NCBI RefSeq assembly: GCF_000299415.1
Contig: NZ_AMPG01000003.1
Coordinates: 316,093 to 380,092, forward strand
Origin: Candidatus Microthrix parvicella Bio17-1
GTDB lineage: Bacteria > Actinomycetota > Acidimicrobiia > Acidimicrobiales > Microtrichaceae
DNA: 64,000 bases
Direction: 5' to 3'
Shown here: positions 29,703 to 37,512 of the stretch, one piece after another
How positions within the stretch are numbered: the first letter of the stretch is position 1
Layout: each line of letters opens with the position of its first letter
The notes under the pieces: generated by a model
What the model saw: the letters and a program-made list of their open reading frames with translations, nothing else
The model's database searches: none
What the model was told of the DNA's origin: nothing
Program-made: the position numbers and the translations under genes

Positions 29703-30658
29703 GCGACCAACTGGTGCCTCTCCGCTTGCCGCCGGTGGTGCCCGGCCGTCGAATCGTCGGCTACTCGGCGGTGCTGTTGCCCCACACCGACACGGCCGAG
29801 GTCGACTGGGACGGGTTCGAGTCACTGCTGGGGCGCACCCTCGGCGCCGGGCTGATCCCGGCGGTCAACATGGACACCGGGTACGTGCAACTGCTGACCG
29901 AGGCCGACCGGACCCGGGTGCTGACGGTGGCGGTCTCGCTGGCCGGCGCCGGAGGGTTCGCCGCAGGCGCGTTCGTGGCCGACGGCGAGGGCGACGCCTA
30001 CGACCACGACGCCTACGCCCGGGCGATGGCCGAGGTGTCCGAAGCCGGCGGAACGCCCGTGTTGTTTCCCTCGTGGGGGCTGGCCGCCCTCGACGAGGCC
30101 GAGTGGGTGGCAGCCCAGGAGCGGCTGGGCTCCGGCGTCGACCGGTTCATCGCGTTTGAGCTGGGCGACATGTTTGTGCCCTACGGCCGGATCTACTCAC
30201 TTGACGCCTACCGGGGGCTGATGGGCATCCCGAGCTGCATTGGCGCCAAGCACAGCTCGCTGTCGCGCCAGGCCGAGTGGGCCCGGTTGGCCCTGCGCAA
30301 CGAGGTGCGCAGCGACTTCTCGGTGTTCACCGGCAACGACCTGGCGATCGACATGGTGCGCTATGGCTCGGACTACCTGCTGGGGCTGTCGGCGTTCGCC
30401 CCCGACGCGTTCGCCGAACGCGACCGCCGGTGGGCCGCTGAGGAATCGTCGTTTGACGAGCTCAACGACCTGTTGCAGTACCTGGGGTTTTTCGCGTTCC
30501 GCCCGCCGGTGCCCGGCTATCGCCACGACGCCGCGATGTTCCTGAAGCTGCGGGGCTGGATCGACAGCGACGCCACGCCGGTCGGGGCGCCGCAGCGCCC
30601 CGACGCCGACCGTGAGGTGCTGGCCGACATCGCCGGTCGGCTGGCCGCGATGGTCTGA
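29699..30658 (+). CDS. Dihydrodipicolinate-synthase-family aldolase
   Basis: 319 residues, TIM-barrel class I aldolase related to DapA/KDG aldolase. It is coupled to the dehydrogenase by a 4-base GTGA overlap. The likely Schiff-base lysine is in IPSCIGAKHSSLSRQ. N-terminal GLIPAVNMDTGYVQLLTEAD corresponds to the substrate loop. The context (a dehydrogenase before, an oxidoreductase and isomerase after) points to cleavage of a sugar-acid in a catabolic route rather than lysine biosynthesis. The exact substrate is unknown. Confidence 0.8.
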   Translation: MSDQLVPLRLPPVVPGRRIVGYSAVLLPHTDTAEVDWDGFESLLGRTLGAGLIPAVNMDTGYVQLLTEADRTRVLTVAVSLAGAGGFAAGAFVADGEGDAYDHDAYARAMAEVSEAGGTPVLFPSWGLAALDEAEWVAAQERLGSGVDRFIAFELGDMFVPYGRIYSLDAYRGLMGIPSCIGAKHSSLSRQAEWARLALRNEVRSDFSVFTGNDLAIDMVRYGSDYLLGLSAFAPDAFAERDRRWAAEESSFDELNDLLQYLGFFAFRPPVPGYRHDAAMFLKLRGWIDSDATPVGAPQRPDADREVLADIAGRLAAMV

Positions 30659-30670
30659 GCGTTCCGTCAG

Positions 30671-30775
30671 TTAGCCGATACCGTTGAACGCGGCATCGAC
30701 CTCTGCGTCTCGGGCACGCAACGCCTTGCGTTCCTCGTATGGAAGCGCCGCTTCCCAGGCCGCTGCTGTATCGGC
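30671..30775 (-). pseudogene. C-terminal remnant of an unidentified gene
   Basis: About 34 codons on the minus strand, AAAWEAALPYEERKALRARD and then AEVDAAFNGIG with a stop at 30671-30673, look like a genuine protein terminus (helical, balanced charge). Upstream the frame becomes Arg-rich nonsense where it meets the TetR-like fragment. I cannot name the parent gene. It marks a deletion or rearrangement junction inside the catabolic cluster. Confidence 0.35.
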
Positions 30776-31149
30776 CTGCGCCCCTCTTCTTCGGTGATGA
30801 CGCGTCCGATCTGGTCGGCGCCACCGAGACGTTCTTCGCCGGTGCCGCCTGGACGCTGACCGAGTCAGACTTTGCCGACGCATGCCCGATCGCCACCGTC
30901 GCGCTCGAGGTGGCCTCGACCAACGACGACCTGCGTCGCTCCGCAGCGGCCGTGTTTGACGACTGGGTGCGGCGAGCGGCCGCCAGGTTTGTTCAGCACG
31001 GCATCGGCGAGGCCGACGCGCCCGGGCTCGCTCGGGTGGTGATCATGTTGCTGGAGGGAGCGTTTGTCTTGAGCCGAACCACCCGCTCGACCATTCCGTT
31101 GGACGACGCGGGCAGGGTCGCAGCGGCGGAGGTGCGGCGTCTGCTGTAA
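30739..31149 (+). pseudogene. TetR-family regulator, C-terminal fragment without HTH
   Basis: Up to 136 codons remain. From about residue 20 the sequence matches the ligand-binding domain of LmrA/YxaF-type TetR regulators (FADACPIATVALEVASTNDD, FDDWVRRAAARFVQHGIG, ARVVIMLLEGAFVLSRT). The N-terminal 50-60 residues with the helix-turn-helix are absent, replaced by sequence that reads as a fragment of another gene on the opposite strand. It therefore cannot bind DNA by the usual means. It probably once controlled the surrounding enzymes. Confidence 0.65.
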
Positions 31150-31180
31150 GAGTGGCGGGGCACGTACCGAACGGGGGCGA

Positions 31181-32632
31181 ATGACCGGCATCAAACAGAT
31201 CAAGCGACTCACCACGATCGACGAGTTCGCGCAGCGGTTGACCGAGCTGGGCATCGACGACCTCGTGGGAGTGGACGCCGAGGTTGAGCCCGACGGTGCG
31301 TTGGCCCAGCCGTTCACCGTGACCGACGCATCGGCGGGCGACCTGGCGGTGGGCAACCGGTTCTGCGCGTTGCCGATGGAGGGCTGGGACGGCACCACCG
31401 ATGGAGCGCCCACCGAGCTGGTCGCCCGGCGCTGGCGGCGCTTCGGCGAGAGCGGCGCCAAGCTGGTGTGGGGCGGCGAGGCGGTGGCCGTGCACCCCGA
31501 CGGGCGGGCCAACCCCCACCAGCTGATCAGTGGCGATGCGACCATCGCGGCGATCGCCGGGTTGCGTGAAGGGCTGGAGACTGCACACAGGGAGGCGATG
31601 GGTGGCGCCGACGACCTGGTGGTGGGGTTGCAACTGACCCACTCCGGACGGTGGTCGCGCCCCGAGGGCGAACCGCTGCCCCAAACCGCTCATCTCCACC
31701 CCGAACTGGATCGTCGCCAGGGGATCGGCGCCGCCGAGGTGTTGTCCGACGACCAACTGGACGAACTGGTGGGGTACTTCGTGGCCGCCGCGGTACGGGC
31801 CCAAGACGCGTGTTTCGATTTCGTCGACGTGAAGCACTGCCACGGCTACCTGCTGCACGAGCTGCTGACCGGCGTCGACCGTCCCGGTCGCTACGGCGGC
31901 GACTTTGAGGGCCGCACCCGGTTCCTCCGGGAGGTGGTGGCGGGCATCCGCAGCGAGGCGCCCGGCCTGGCAATCGGGGTGCGGCTTTCCGCCTATGACC
32001 TGGGCCCCTACGAGGGCGACGCCGACGGCATCGGGGTGCCGTCGCCGGGTGCGGCGCCGGGCGCCAACTTCGGCGGGGACGACACCGGCACGGGCCTCGA
32101 CCTGACCGAGACCCACCGGTTCCTCGGCCTGTGCGGCGAGCTGGGGATCGGCATGGTGTGCCTGACCGCCGGCAGTCCGTACTACAACCCGCACGCGCAG
32201 CGGCCCGCCTACTTCCCGCCCTCCGACGGCTATGCCCCTCCCCGCGACCCGCTGATCGACGCGGCGGTCATGGTGGACGCGGCTGCGCGGTTGACCTGTG
32301 CCCATCCCGACCTCACTTTCGTCGGCAGCGGCTACTCGTACTTCCAGCAGTGGCTGGGCCACGTCGCCCAGCACCAGGTGCGCACCGGAGCGATCACCTC
32401 GGTGGGCATCGGCCGCAACATGTTGAGCTACCCGTGGATGCCCGCCGACCTGCTTGCCGGTGAGGAGCTGCGCACCCGGCTGGTGTGCCGCACGTTCAGC
32501 GACTGCACCACCGGCCCCCGCAACGGGCTGATCTCGGGCTGTTACCCGCTGGACGAGTACTACAAGGCGTTGCCCGAACGCCGCGAGCTGGTGGCGATCA
32601 AACGTCGGGCCGGCCGAAAGGTGCGGAGATGA
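31181..32632 (+). CDS. NADH:flavin oxidoreductase (old yellow enzyme family)
   Basis: A 483-residue FMN TIM-barrel protein. Family landmarks: NRFCALPMEGWDGTTDGAPT near the FMN site, LVWGGEAVAVHPDGRANPHQ, LQLTHSGRW, FDFVDVKHCHGYLLHELLTG with the HGY-type motif, and a C-terminal phosphate-binding segment AITSVGIGRNML. It is longer than the usual 360-residue members by an N-terminal extension of about 40 residues. It lies in a cluster with an aldolase and an isomerase, and the stop overlaps the next start by ATGA. The substrate is unknown; reduction of an enone-type intermediate would fit. Confidence 0.82.
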   Translation: MTGIKQIKRLTTIDEFAQRLTELGIDDLVGVDAEVEPDGALAQPFTVTDASAGDLAVGNRFCALPMEGWDGTTDGAPTELVARRWRRFGESGAKLVWGGEAVAVHPDGRANPHQLISGDATIAAIAGLREGLETAHREAMGGADDLVVGLQLTHSGRWSRPEGEPLPQTAHLHPELDRRQGIGAAEVLSDDQLDELVGYFVAAAVRAQDACFDFVDVKHCHGYLLHELLTGVDRPGRYGGDFEGRTRFLREVVAGIRSEAPGLAIGVRLSAYDLGPYEGDADGIGVPSPGAAPGANFGGDDTGTGLDLTETHRFLGLCGELGIGMVCLTAGSPYYNPHAQRPAYFPPSDGYAPPRDPLIDAAVMVDAAARLTCAHPDLTFVGSGYSYFQQWLGHVAQHQVRTGAITSVGIGRNMLSYPWMPADLLAGEELRTRLVCRTFSDCTTGPRNGLISGCYPLDEYYKALPERRELVAIKRRAGRKVRR

Positions 32633-33444
32633 CCCCCTCGTTGAAGTCCGGCATGTGTTCGATCACGATGCGCCACCTGGGCGCCGACCAGGTGGTCGCC
32701 CTGGCCGTGCGGGCCGAGCTTGCGGGGATCGAATGGGGCGCCGACGGGCACGTGCCTCCCGGCGAGACCGGGGTGGCCGAGGCGGTGGCCCGGCGCTGCG
32801 CCGACGCCGGGGTGGCCATCACCAGCTACGGCACCTACCTGGGCATGGCGCCCTTCGACGATCCCGACTTGCCGCCAGACGAGCTGGGCGCAGCGCTCGA
32901 TTCGGCCGAGGCGCTCGGTGCCCCGCTCATGCGGGTGTGGACGGCGTTTGGCGTCGAGAGCGACGCACGCGAGGCCGACCGGACGGCGGTGATCGCCACG
33001 ACCGCCGCCATCGTCGAGGCGGCCGCCCGGCGTCGCCTGGGTGTGGCGCTGGAGTTCCACCCCGGCACGCTCACCCACACGGCCGCCGGTGCCCGGATCG
33101 TGCTCGAAGGCTGTGCTTTGAAGGGTGGCAACGATCCGTTGCGCACCCACTGGCAACCCGACCCTGCGCTCACCCAGGCCGAGGCGCTGGGCGAGCTGGA
33201 GTCTGTGGCCGACTCACTGGCCCACCTGCACGTGTTCACCTGGGGCCCTGGCGGCATCGCCGACCGTCATCCGCTGTCCGACGGCGCCGAGCTGTGGCTG
33301 CCCGCCCTGGCCGTTGCCGCCGAGGCTCCGCCGCTGTCCGGTGATCTGCCTCGATACGCGCTGCTGGAGTACGTCGCCGACGACGATTCCGCGCAGCTCG
33401 TCACCGACGCCGCGACCCTCAACGCCTGGATCGGCCAGATCTAG
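32629..33444 (+). CDS. Sugar phosphate isomerase/epimerase-type TIM barrel protein
   Basis: 271 residues of the xylose-isomerase-like TIM-barrel superfamily (AP_endonuc_2). Recognisable strands carry the acidic and His ligands: ELAGIEWGADGHVPPGET, ITSYGTYLGMAPF, VALEFHPGTLTHT, HLHVFTWGPGG and the final YALLEYVADDD. The catalytic metal-binding Glu/His pattern appears kept. Translationally coupled to the flavin oxidoreductase. It probably isomerises or epimerises a keto sugar or inositol derivative in the same route. Confidence 0.78.
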   Translation: MTPSLKSGMCSITMRHLGADQVVALAVRAELAGIEWGADGHVPPGETGVAEAVARRCADAGVAITSYGTYLGMAPFDDPDLPPDELGAALDSAEALGAPLMRVWTAFGVESDAREADRTAVIATTAAIVEAAARRRLGVALEFHPGTLTHTAAGARIVLEGCALKGGNDPLRTHWQPDPALTQAEALGELESVADSLAHLHVFTWGPGGIADRHPLSDGAELWLPALAVAAEAPPLSGDLPRYALLEYVADDDSAQLVTDAATLNAWIGQI

Positions 33445-33475
33445 CTGTACCCGGCATCGGCCAGATGGTGCCGAC

Positions 33476-33540
33476 GTGTGGAGCCGAGATGTGGAGCCGA
33501 GGTGTGGAGCCGAGGTGTGGAGCCGAGGTGTGGAGCCGAG
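33476..33540. repeat. 13-bp tandem repeat, five copies
   Basis: Five copies of GTGTGGAGCCGAG (the second starts with A), followed by the partial copy GTGTGGAG at 33541-33548 that runs into the adjacent hairpin. Non-coding, between convergent genes. Confidence 0.95.
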
Positions 33541-33586
33541 GTGTGGAGGTGTGCCGGTCAGTTTCACCGGCACACCTCCACACCTC
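33538..33586. terminator. Perfect 21-bp inverted repeat, probable bidirectional terminator
   Basis: 33538-33558 and 33566-33586 are perfectly complementary over 21 bp around the 7-base loop CAGTTTC. It lies between two convergent genes (stops at 33444 and 33613), where a shared terminator is expected. There is no clear T-tract on either side. The left arm incorporates the GTGTGGAG unit of the neighbouring tandem repeat. Confidence 0.75.
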
Positions 33587-33612
33587 CCGGTAGCCGCCCA
33601 GGAACGCGCTGG

Positions 33613-35286
33613 CTAGGCGGCGTCGACGATGGTGTAGGTGTAGCCCTGCTCGGCGAGGAACCTCTGACGGTTGAGGGCAAAGCTCTGCTCGACGGTTTCG
33701 GCCGCGACGATGGTGTAGAACTCGGCCGAGCCGCCCTCGGCTTTGGGGCGCATGATGCGACCGAGGCGCTGGGCCTCCTCCTGGCGGGAGCCGAACTGCC
33801 CGGAGATCTGGATGGCCACGTTGGCCTCGGGCAGGTCGATCGAGAAGTTGGCAACCTTGGACACGATCAGCACGTCGATCTCTCCGGAGCGGAATGCCTC
33901 GAAACGCTCGTCGCGTACCTTCTGGGAGGTTTTACCGGTGATCAGCGGGGCGCCGAGCCGCTCGGCGACCGTGGCCAACTGATCGAGGAACTGGCCGATC
34001 ACCAGAATCCGGTCGCCCTTGTGGCGTTCCATCAGCGCGTCGAGTGCCACCAGCTTGGACGGCGTGGTGGCCGCCAGGCGGTGCCGCTCGGCGGGCTCGG
34101 CCACCGCGTAGGTCATGCGCTGCTCGTCGGTGAGGTTCACCCGAACCTCGGTGCAACTGGCGGGTGCCACCCAACCCATCGCCTCCAACTCCTTCCACGG
34201 AGCATCGAAACGCTTGGGGCCGATCAGGCTGAAGACATCGCTCTCCTTGCCGTCCTCCCGCACGAGGGTGGCGGTCAGCCCGAGACGACGGATGGCCTGG
34301 ATGCGCGCGGTCGCCCGAAACACCGGCGCCGGCAGCAGGTGCACCTCGTCGTAAATCACCAGCCCCCAGCCGCGCTCGTCGAACAGCTTCAGGTGCGGGT
34401 GTCGATCGAACATGTCGGCATCGGCACCCATGCCACGCTTGGCCCAGGTGAGCACCTGATAGGTGGCGATGGTGACTGGACGGATCTCCTTGGAGTCGCC
34501 CGAATACTCGCCGATCTGATCGTCGGTCAGGTTGGTCTTGGCCAGCAGCTCGCGGCGCCACTGATGTGCCGAGCTGATCGAGGTCACGACGATCAGCGTG
34601 TGGGTGCCGGCGGTGGCAATGGCTGCCAGTCCGATGATTGTCTTGCCCGCACCGCAGGGCAGCGCCAGCACGCCGTTGCCGCCCTCATCGTGGCCCTGGG
34701 CCCACCAGGCCGCCAACGCATCCGCCTGGTACGAGCGAAGTTCGGCGGTGAGCTCGGCCCCCTCCAAGCGGGCACCCCGTTCGTATCCGGCCTCATCGGC
34801 GGCAGGCCAACCAAGCCGGATCAGCGCCTGCTTGAGCACGCCGCGGTCGCCTGCGCGCACCGCGAACCGGTTGCCGTCCAGACGGTCGCCCAGCAGCTCG
34901 GCCACCTGCTTGTCGCGGCTGACCTCCTCGAGCAGTGCCGGTTCGGCCGAGGTGAGGGCAAGGGCGGCGGTGTCGTGGTCACGCACCAGCCTGAGCCGCC
35001 CGTAGCGACTCATCTGATCGTGCACCTCGGCCAGCACCGACGGTGCCACCGGATACTTCGCCAGGTCGGTGATCGTGGCGGCCACATCGCCCGAACTCAG
35101 CCCGGCCACCGCGGCGTTCCACAGCGACAGCGGGGTGATGCGGTAGGTGTGGATGTGTTCGGGTGCCTTCTCCAGCTCGGCAAACCGGGCCAACTGGGAG
35201 CGGGCCTCCTCGAAGCGAGGAGAGGCGACCTCGGCGAGCACGGACAGGTCGCCCTGCACGATCAGAGGGTTGGTCGGGTCGGTCAT
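33613..35286 (-). CDS. XPB/ERCC3-type DNA helicase
   Basis: A 557-residue superfamily 2 helicase. The N-terminal helicase-associated domain (1-170) precedes motif I, PCGAGKTI (from 210), motif II, DEVH at 313-316, motif III LTATLVRED, and the C-terminal RecA domain with motif VI QEEAQRLGRIMRP. Bacterial XPB homologues are 3'-5' helicases thought to act in DNA repair or transcription-associated unwinding. The ATG at 35286 overlaps the stop of the helicase-associated gene upstream by 4 bases. The long open frame beyond this start is the shadow of that gene. Confidence 0.9.
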   Translation of the reverse strand: MTDPTNPLIVQGDLSVLAEVASPRFEEARSQLARFAELEKAPEHIHTYRITPLSLWNAAVAGLSSGDVAATITDLAKYPVAPSVLAEVHDQMSRYGRLRLVRDHDTAALALTSAEPALLEEVSRDKQVAELLGDRLDGNRFAVRAGDRGVLKQALIRLGWPAADEAGYERGARLEGAELTAELRSYQADALAAWWAQGHDEGGNGVLALPCGAGKTIIGLAAIATAGTHTLIVVTSISSAHQWRRELLAKTNLTDDQIGEYSGDSKEIRPVTIATYQVLTWAKRGMGADADMFDRHPHLKLFDERGWGLVIYDEVHLLPAPVFRATARIQAIRRLGLTATLVREDGKESDVFSLIGPKRFDAPWKELEAMGWVAPASCTEVRVNLTDEQRMTYAVAEPAERHRLAATTPSKLVALDALMERHKGDRILVIGQFLDQLATVAERLGAPLITGKTSQKVRDERFEAFRSGEIDVLIVSKVANFSIDLPEANVAIQISGQFGSRQEEAQRLGRIMRPKAEGGSAEFYTIVAAETVEQSFALNRQRFLAEQGYTYTIVDAA

Positions 35287-37460
35287 CGGTGTGTCCCTTT
35301 GGCAGCAGCCATGGTGATGGTCTCGACGAGCGCCTTGTCGTAGCCAATCGGTTTGGGTGCCGGTAGCTTGGCCTTGGGGTCGGGCTGATCGACCACCCAG
35401 CCGGCGGCGGCATCGCTCACGGGGAGCGGCAACGTGCCACCTTCGGGATGGTCGGCGGCACCGTGGGCACTGCCCGGTGGATGGAGCACGGTCTCGGTTG
35501 CGTTGGCGACCGAGGAGGCCAGCACGATCCCCTTCGTCGCCAACACGTCGCGCACCCTGGAGGCGGCGAGCGGGGAGGTGGCCACGCCCGGGGCGACCAC
35601 CGTGAGCTTGGCGGTCTTGTGGCGAGCTGCATCGGTGATGACCACCGGGTCGGCCGCCGTGATCACGCAACCCACCTCCGTCACGGTCACCGGTGACACC
35701 GACCCCATGGCATCGCCGACAAAGCGCAGCACGGCGTCGGGTATCGGCACCGAGGAGCCCTCGCTGAGAAACGCCTGCACCTCCTCGGGGCTTGTGGTGG
35801 GAGCCGCCTGGGCCAGCCGCCGGGCGGAGAGCCGCCAGACCGAGGCGCCTCCCTCGCTTTCCAGGTCGGCGTATCGCATCAGGGTGGCGGCGACGTCGGG
35901 GGCCAGGTCCGGCGGCGCCATCACCGAATGATCCGGCTGCACCAAGAACGTGCGGGCCCCACCGCCAAGCAGCTGGTTGACCGCGTCGGCTCCGACGATC
36001 GCGGCCCGTCCGGCAGCGGTCAGGCCGGGCACCTCCGGATCGCCGATCAGGCCCAGCGACGCTGCCGCCACCAGCTGACCCTTCAGCTCGTTGACGTCGC
36101 TCAGCGCCAGATGACGGCGGGTGGCGAACGCAACGAAGTCGTCGACCGCGATGGCCTCGCCATCGGGGAGGGATGCCAGGACCGACATGGTGACCGACCG
36201 CTTGACCGAGTTGGCATAGGCGTCCTCGTCCCGACCCCCTCCGAGCCAATGGTCGACGATGCTGAGCCAACGGGTGCCCACGTCCAGCTGTCCGAAGGCG
36301 GCGAGTCGACGTGGGTTCGCCAGCCACTGCACCGGCCGCTCCACCTTGCGCCCTCGGCCGCGTGCGGGCAGTGCTCGGGCGTAGATCAAGCCAAGATCTG
36401 CGGCGAGGCCGCCCAACAGCACGCCGAGTTCCTTGGGGATTGCGGTGGCCTTGGCCGCGCTGCGCCAGGTGGAAACCGGTGCCCGACGGTCGCCCGACTT
36501 TTTGCCCTCCACCGGGTGGTCGCCCAGGTAGGCCACCACGTCGCCGAGTTGCGCCACCACCCTGGTGGGCGCGGTGGGCGTCTCGTGCACGGGACTGCCA
36601 TCGATGACCGGCGGGGGCACGAGCGCCGGACCCAGGGAGAGGCCTTGGGTGTGCGCTACGTCCAGGTACAACCACAGCTGATCGCCCCAGCCGTGCGAGG
36701 TGCTGATCAGCGCCCGTTCGATCAGCTCACCGACGGGCGTGGACACGCTGCGCCCGGAGAAGGCGGTGACGAGGTCTCGGGAGGCGGCCCAGTAGTCCCG
36801 CGACTCTTCCCGTACCAGTCGGTCGAGGGGGACGTACCCGGCCGGCTCGTCGGTATCGGCGAACCCGTAGCGATCCACGGTGGTCAGCTCGACGATGCGT
36901 TCGAACATGCGGCGCGCCTCGGGGCCGGCGGTCGACAGCGAGTGGGCCACCGCGTCCGGGTCGCGCAGCGCCTGCTGCAACGCCTCGGCCCGCTCGGCCT
37001 TGGTGAGGCCGGGCTTGATGCCCATGCGACGGCATGCGGTGGCCAGCCGATTGGTGTTGATCGACGACGCATCGTCCTCAAACATGGGCAGTGCCATGGG
37101 TATGTACCGGGCGATGTCCGAGTGCGATCGCAGTTGGCCGTCCTTCAGATGGGCCAAGCCGGCGATCACCAGGTTGGATGCCTCGGCGTCGACCAACTCG
37201 GGCGGCATGTCAGGGGCCTCGGCCAGAGCCAGCTCCCGGGTGACGCCCCGGTGAAACCTGTCGAGTTGCAGCAGCCTGAGCCCCAAGGGGCTGAGGCACG
37301 GAAACAGCTGGTTGAACCCGCAGACATGATGAAAGGGAACGATGCGGTTGGGGAGGTGCTCGGTGGCCCGGAGCGAGTCGGCGACCACGGGGAACGCCCG
37401 CAATGCGGCGGCGATGTCGACGTCGGTGGGAGGGTTGGTGAGGTTCCACGGGGTCGACAT
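35283..37460 (-). CDS. XPB/Ssl2 N-terminal-like helicase-associated protein
   Basis: 725 residues, without helicase motifs. The C-terminal third (FLVQPDHSVMAPPDLAPD; LMRYADLESEGGASVWRLSA; GCVITAADPVVITDAARH) matches the Helicase_C_3/XPB-Ssl2 N-terminal domain. The rest is helical with winged-helix-like stretches. It is encoded directly upstream of XPB in many actinobacteria, and the ATGA overlap here supports a stoichiometric partnership. A role in loading or regulating XPB on DNA is inferred from the pairing only. Confidence 0.82.
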   Translation of the reverse strand: MSTPWNLTNPPTDVDIAAALRAFPVVADSLRATEHLPNRIVPFHHVCGFNQLFPCLSPLGLRLLQLDRFHRGVTRELALAEAPDMPPELVDAEASNLVIAGLAHLKDGQLRSHSDIARYIPMALPMFEDDASSINTNRLATACRRMGIKPGLTKAERAEALQQALRDPDAVAHSLSTAGPEARRMFERIVELTTVDRYGFADTDEPAGYVPLDRLVREESRDYWAASRDLVTAFSGRSVSTPVGELIERALISTSHGWGDQLWLYLDVAHTQGLSLGPALVPPPVIDGSPVHETPTAPTRVVAQLGDVVAYLGDHPVEGKKSGDRRAPVSTWRSAAKATAIPKELGVLLGGLAADLGLIYARALPARGRGRKVERPVQWLANPRRLAAFGQLDVGTRWLSIVDHWLGGGRDEDAYANSVKRSVTMSVLASLPDGEAIAVDDFVAFATRRHLALSDVNELKGQLVAAASLGLIGDPEVPGLTAAGRAAIVGADAVNQLLGGGARTFLVQPDHSVMAPPDLAPDVAATLMRYADLESEGGASVWRLSARRLAQAAPTTSPEEVQAFLSEGSSVPIPDAVLRFVGDAMGSVSPVTVTEVGCVITAADPVVITDAARHKTAKLTVVAPGVATSPLAASRVRDVLATKGIVLASSVANATETVLHPPGSAHGAADHPEGGTLPLPVSDAAAGWVVDQPDPKAKLPAPKPIGYDKALVETITMAAAKGTHR

Positions 37461-37512
37461 CGACCGTCCATCCTACGTGCGATGCCCAGTGGGGCCCGGC
37501 CGGAAGGGCTGT

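Noticed and set aside
33613-36675. Single 1020-residue helicase frame
   Set aside because: The first half is Arg/Gly-rich shadow of the helicase-associated gene; XPB homology starts at the ATG at 35286.
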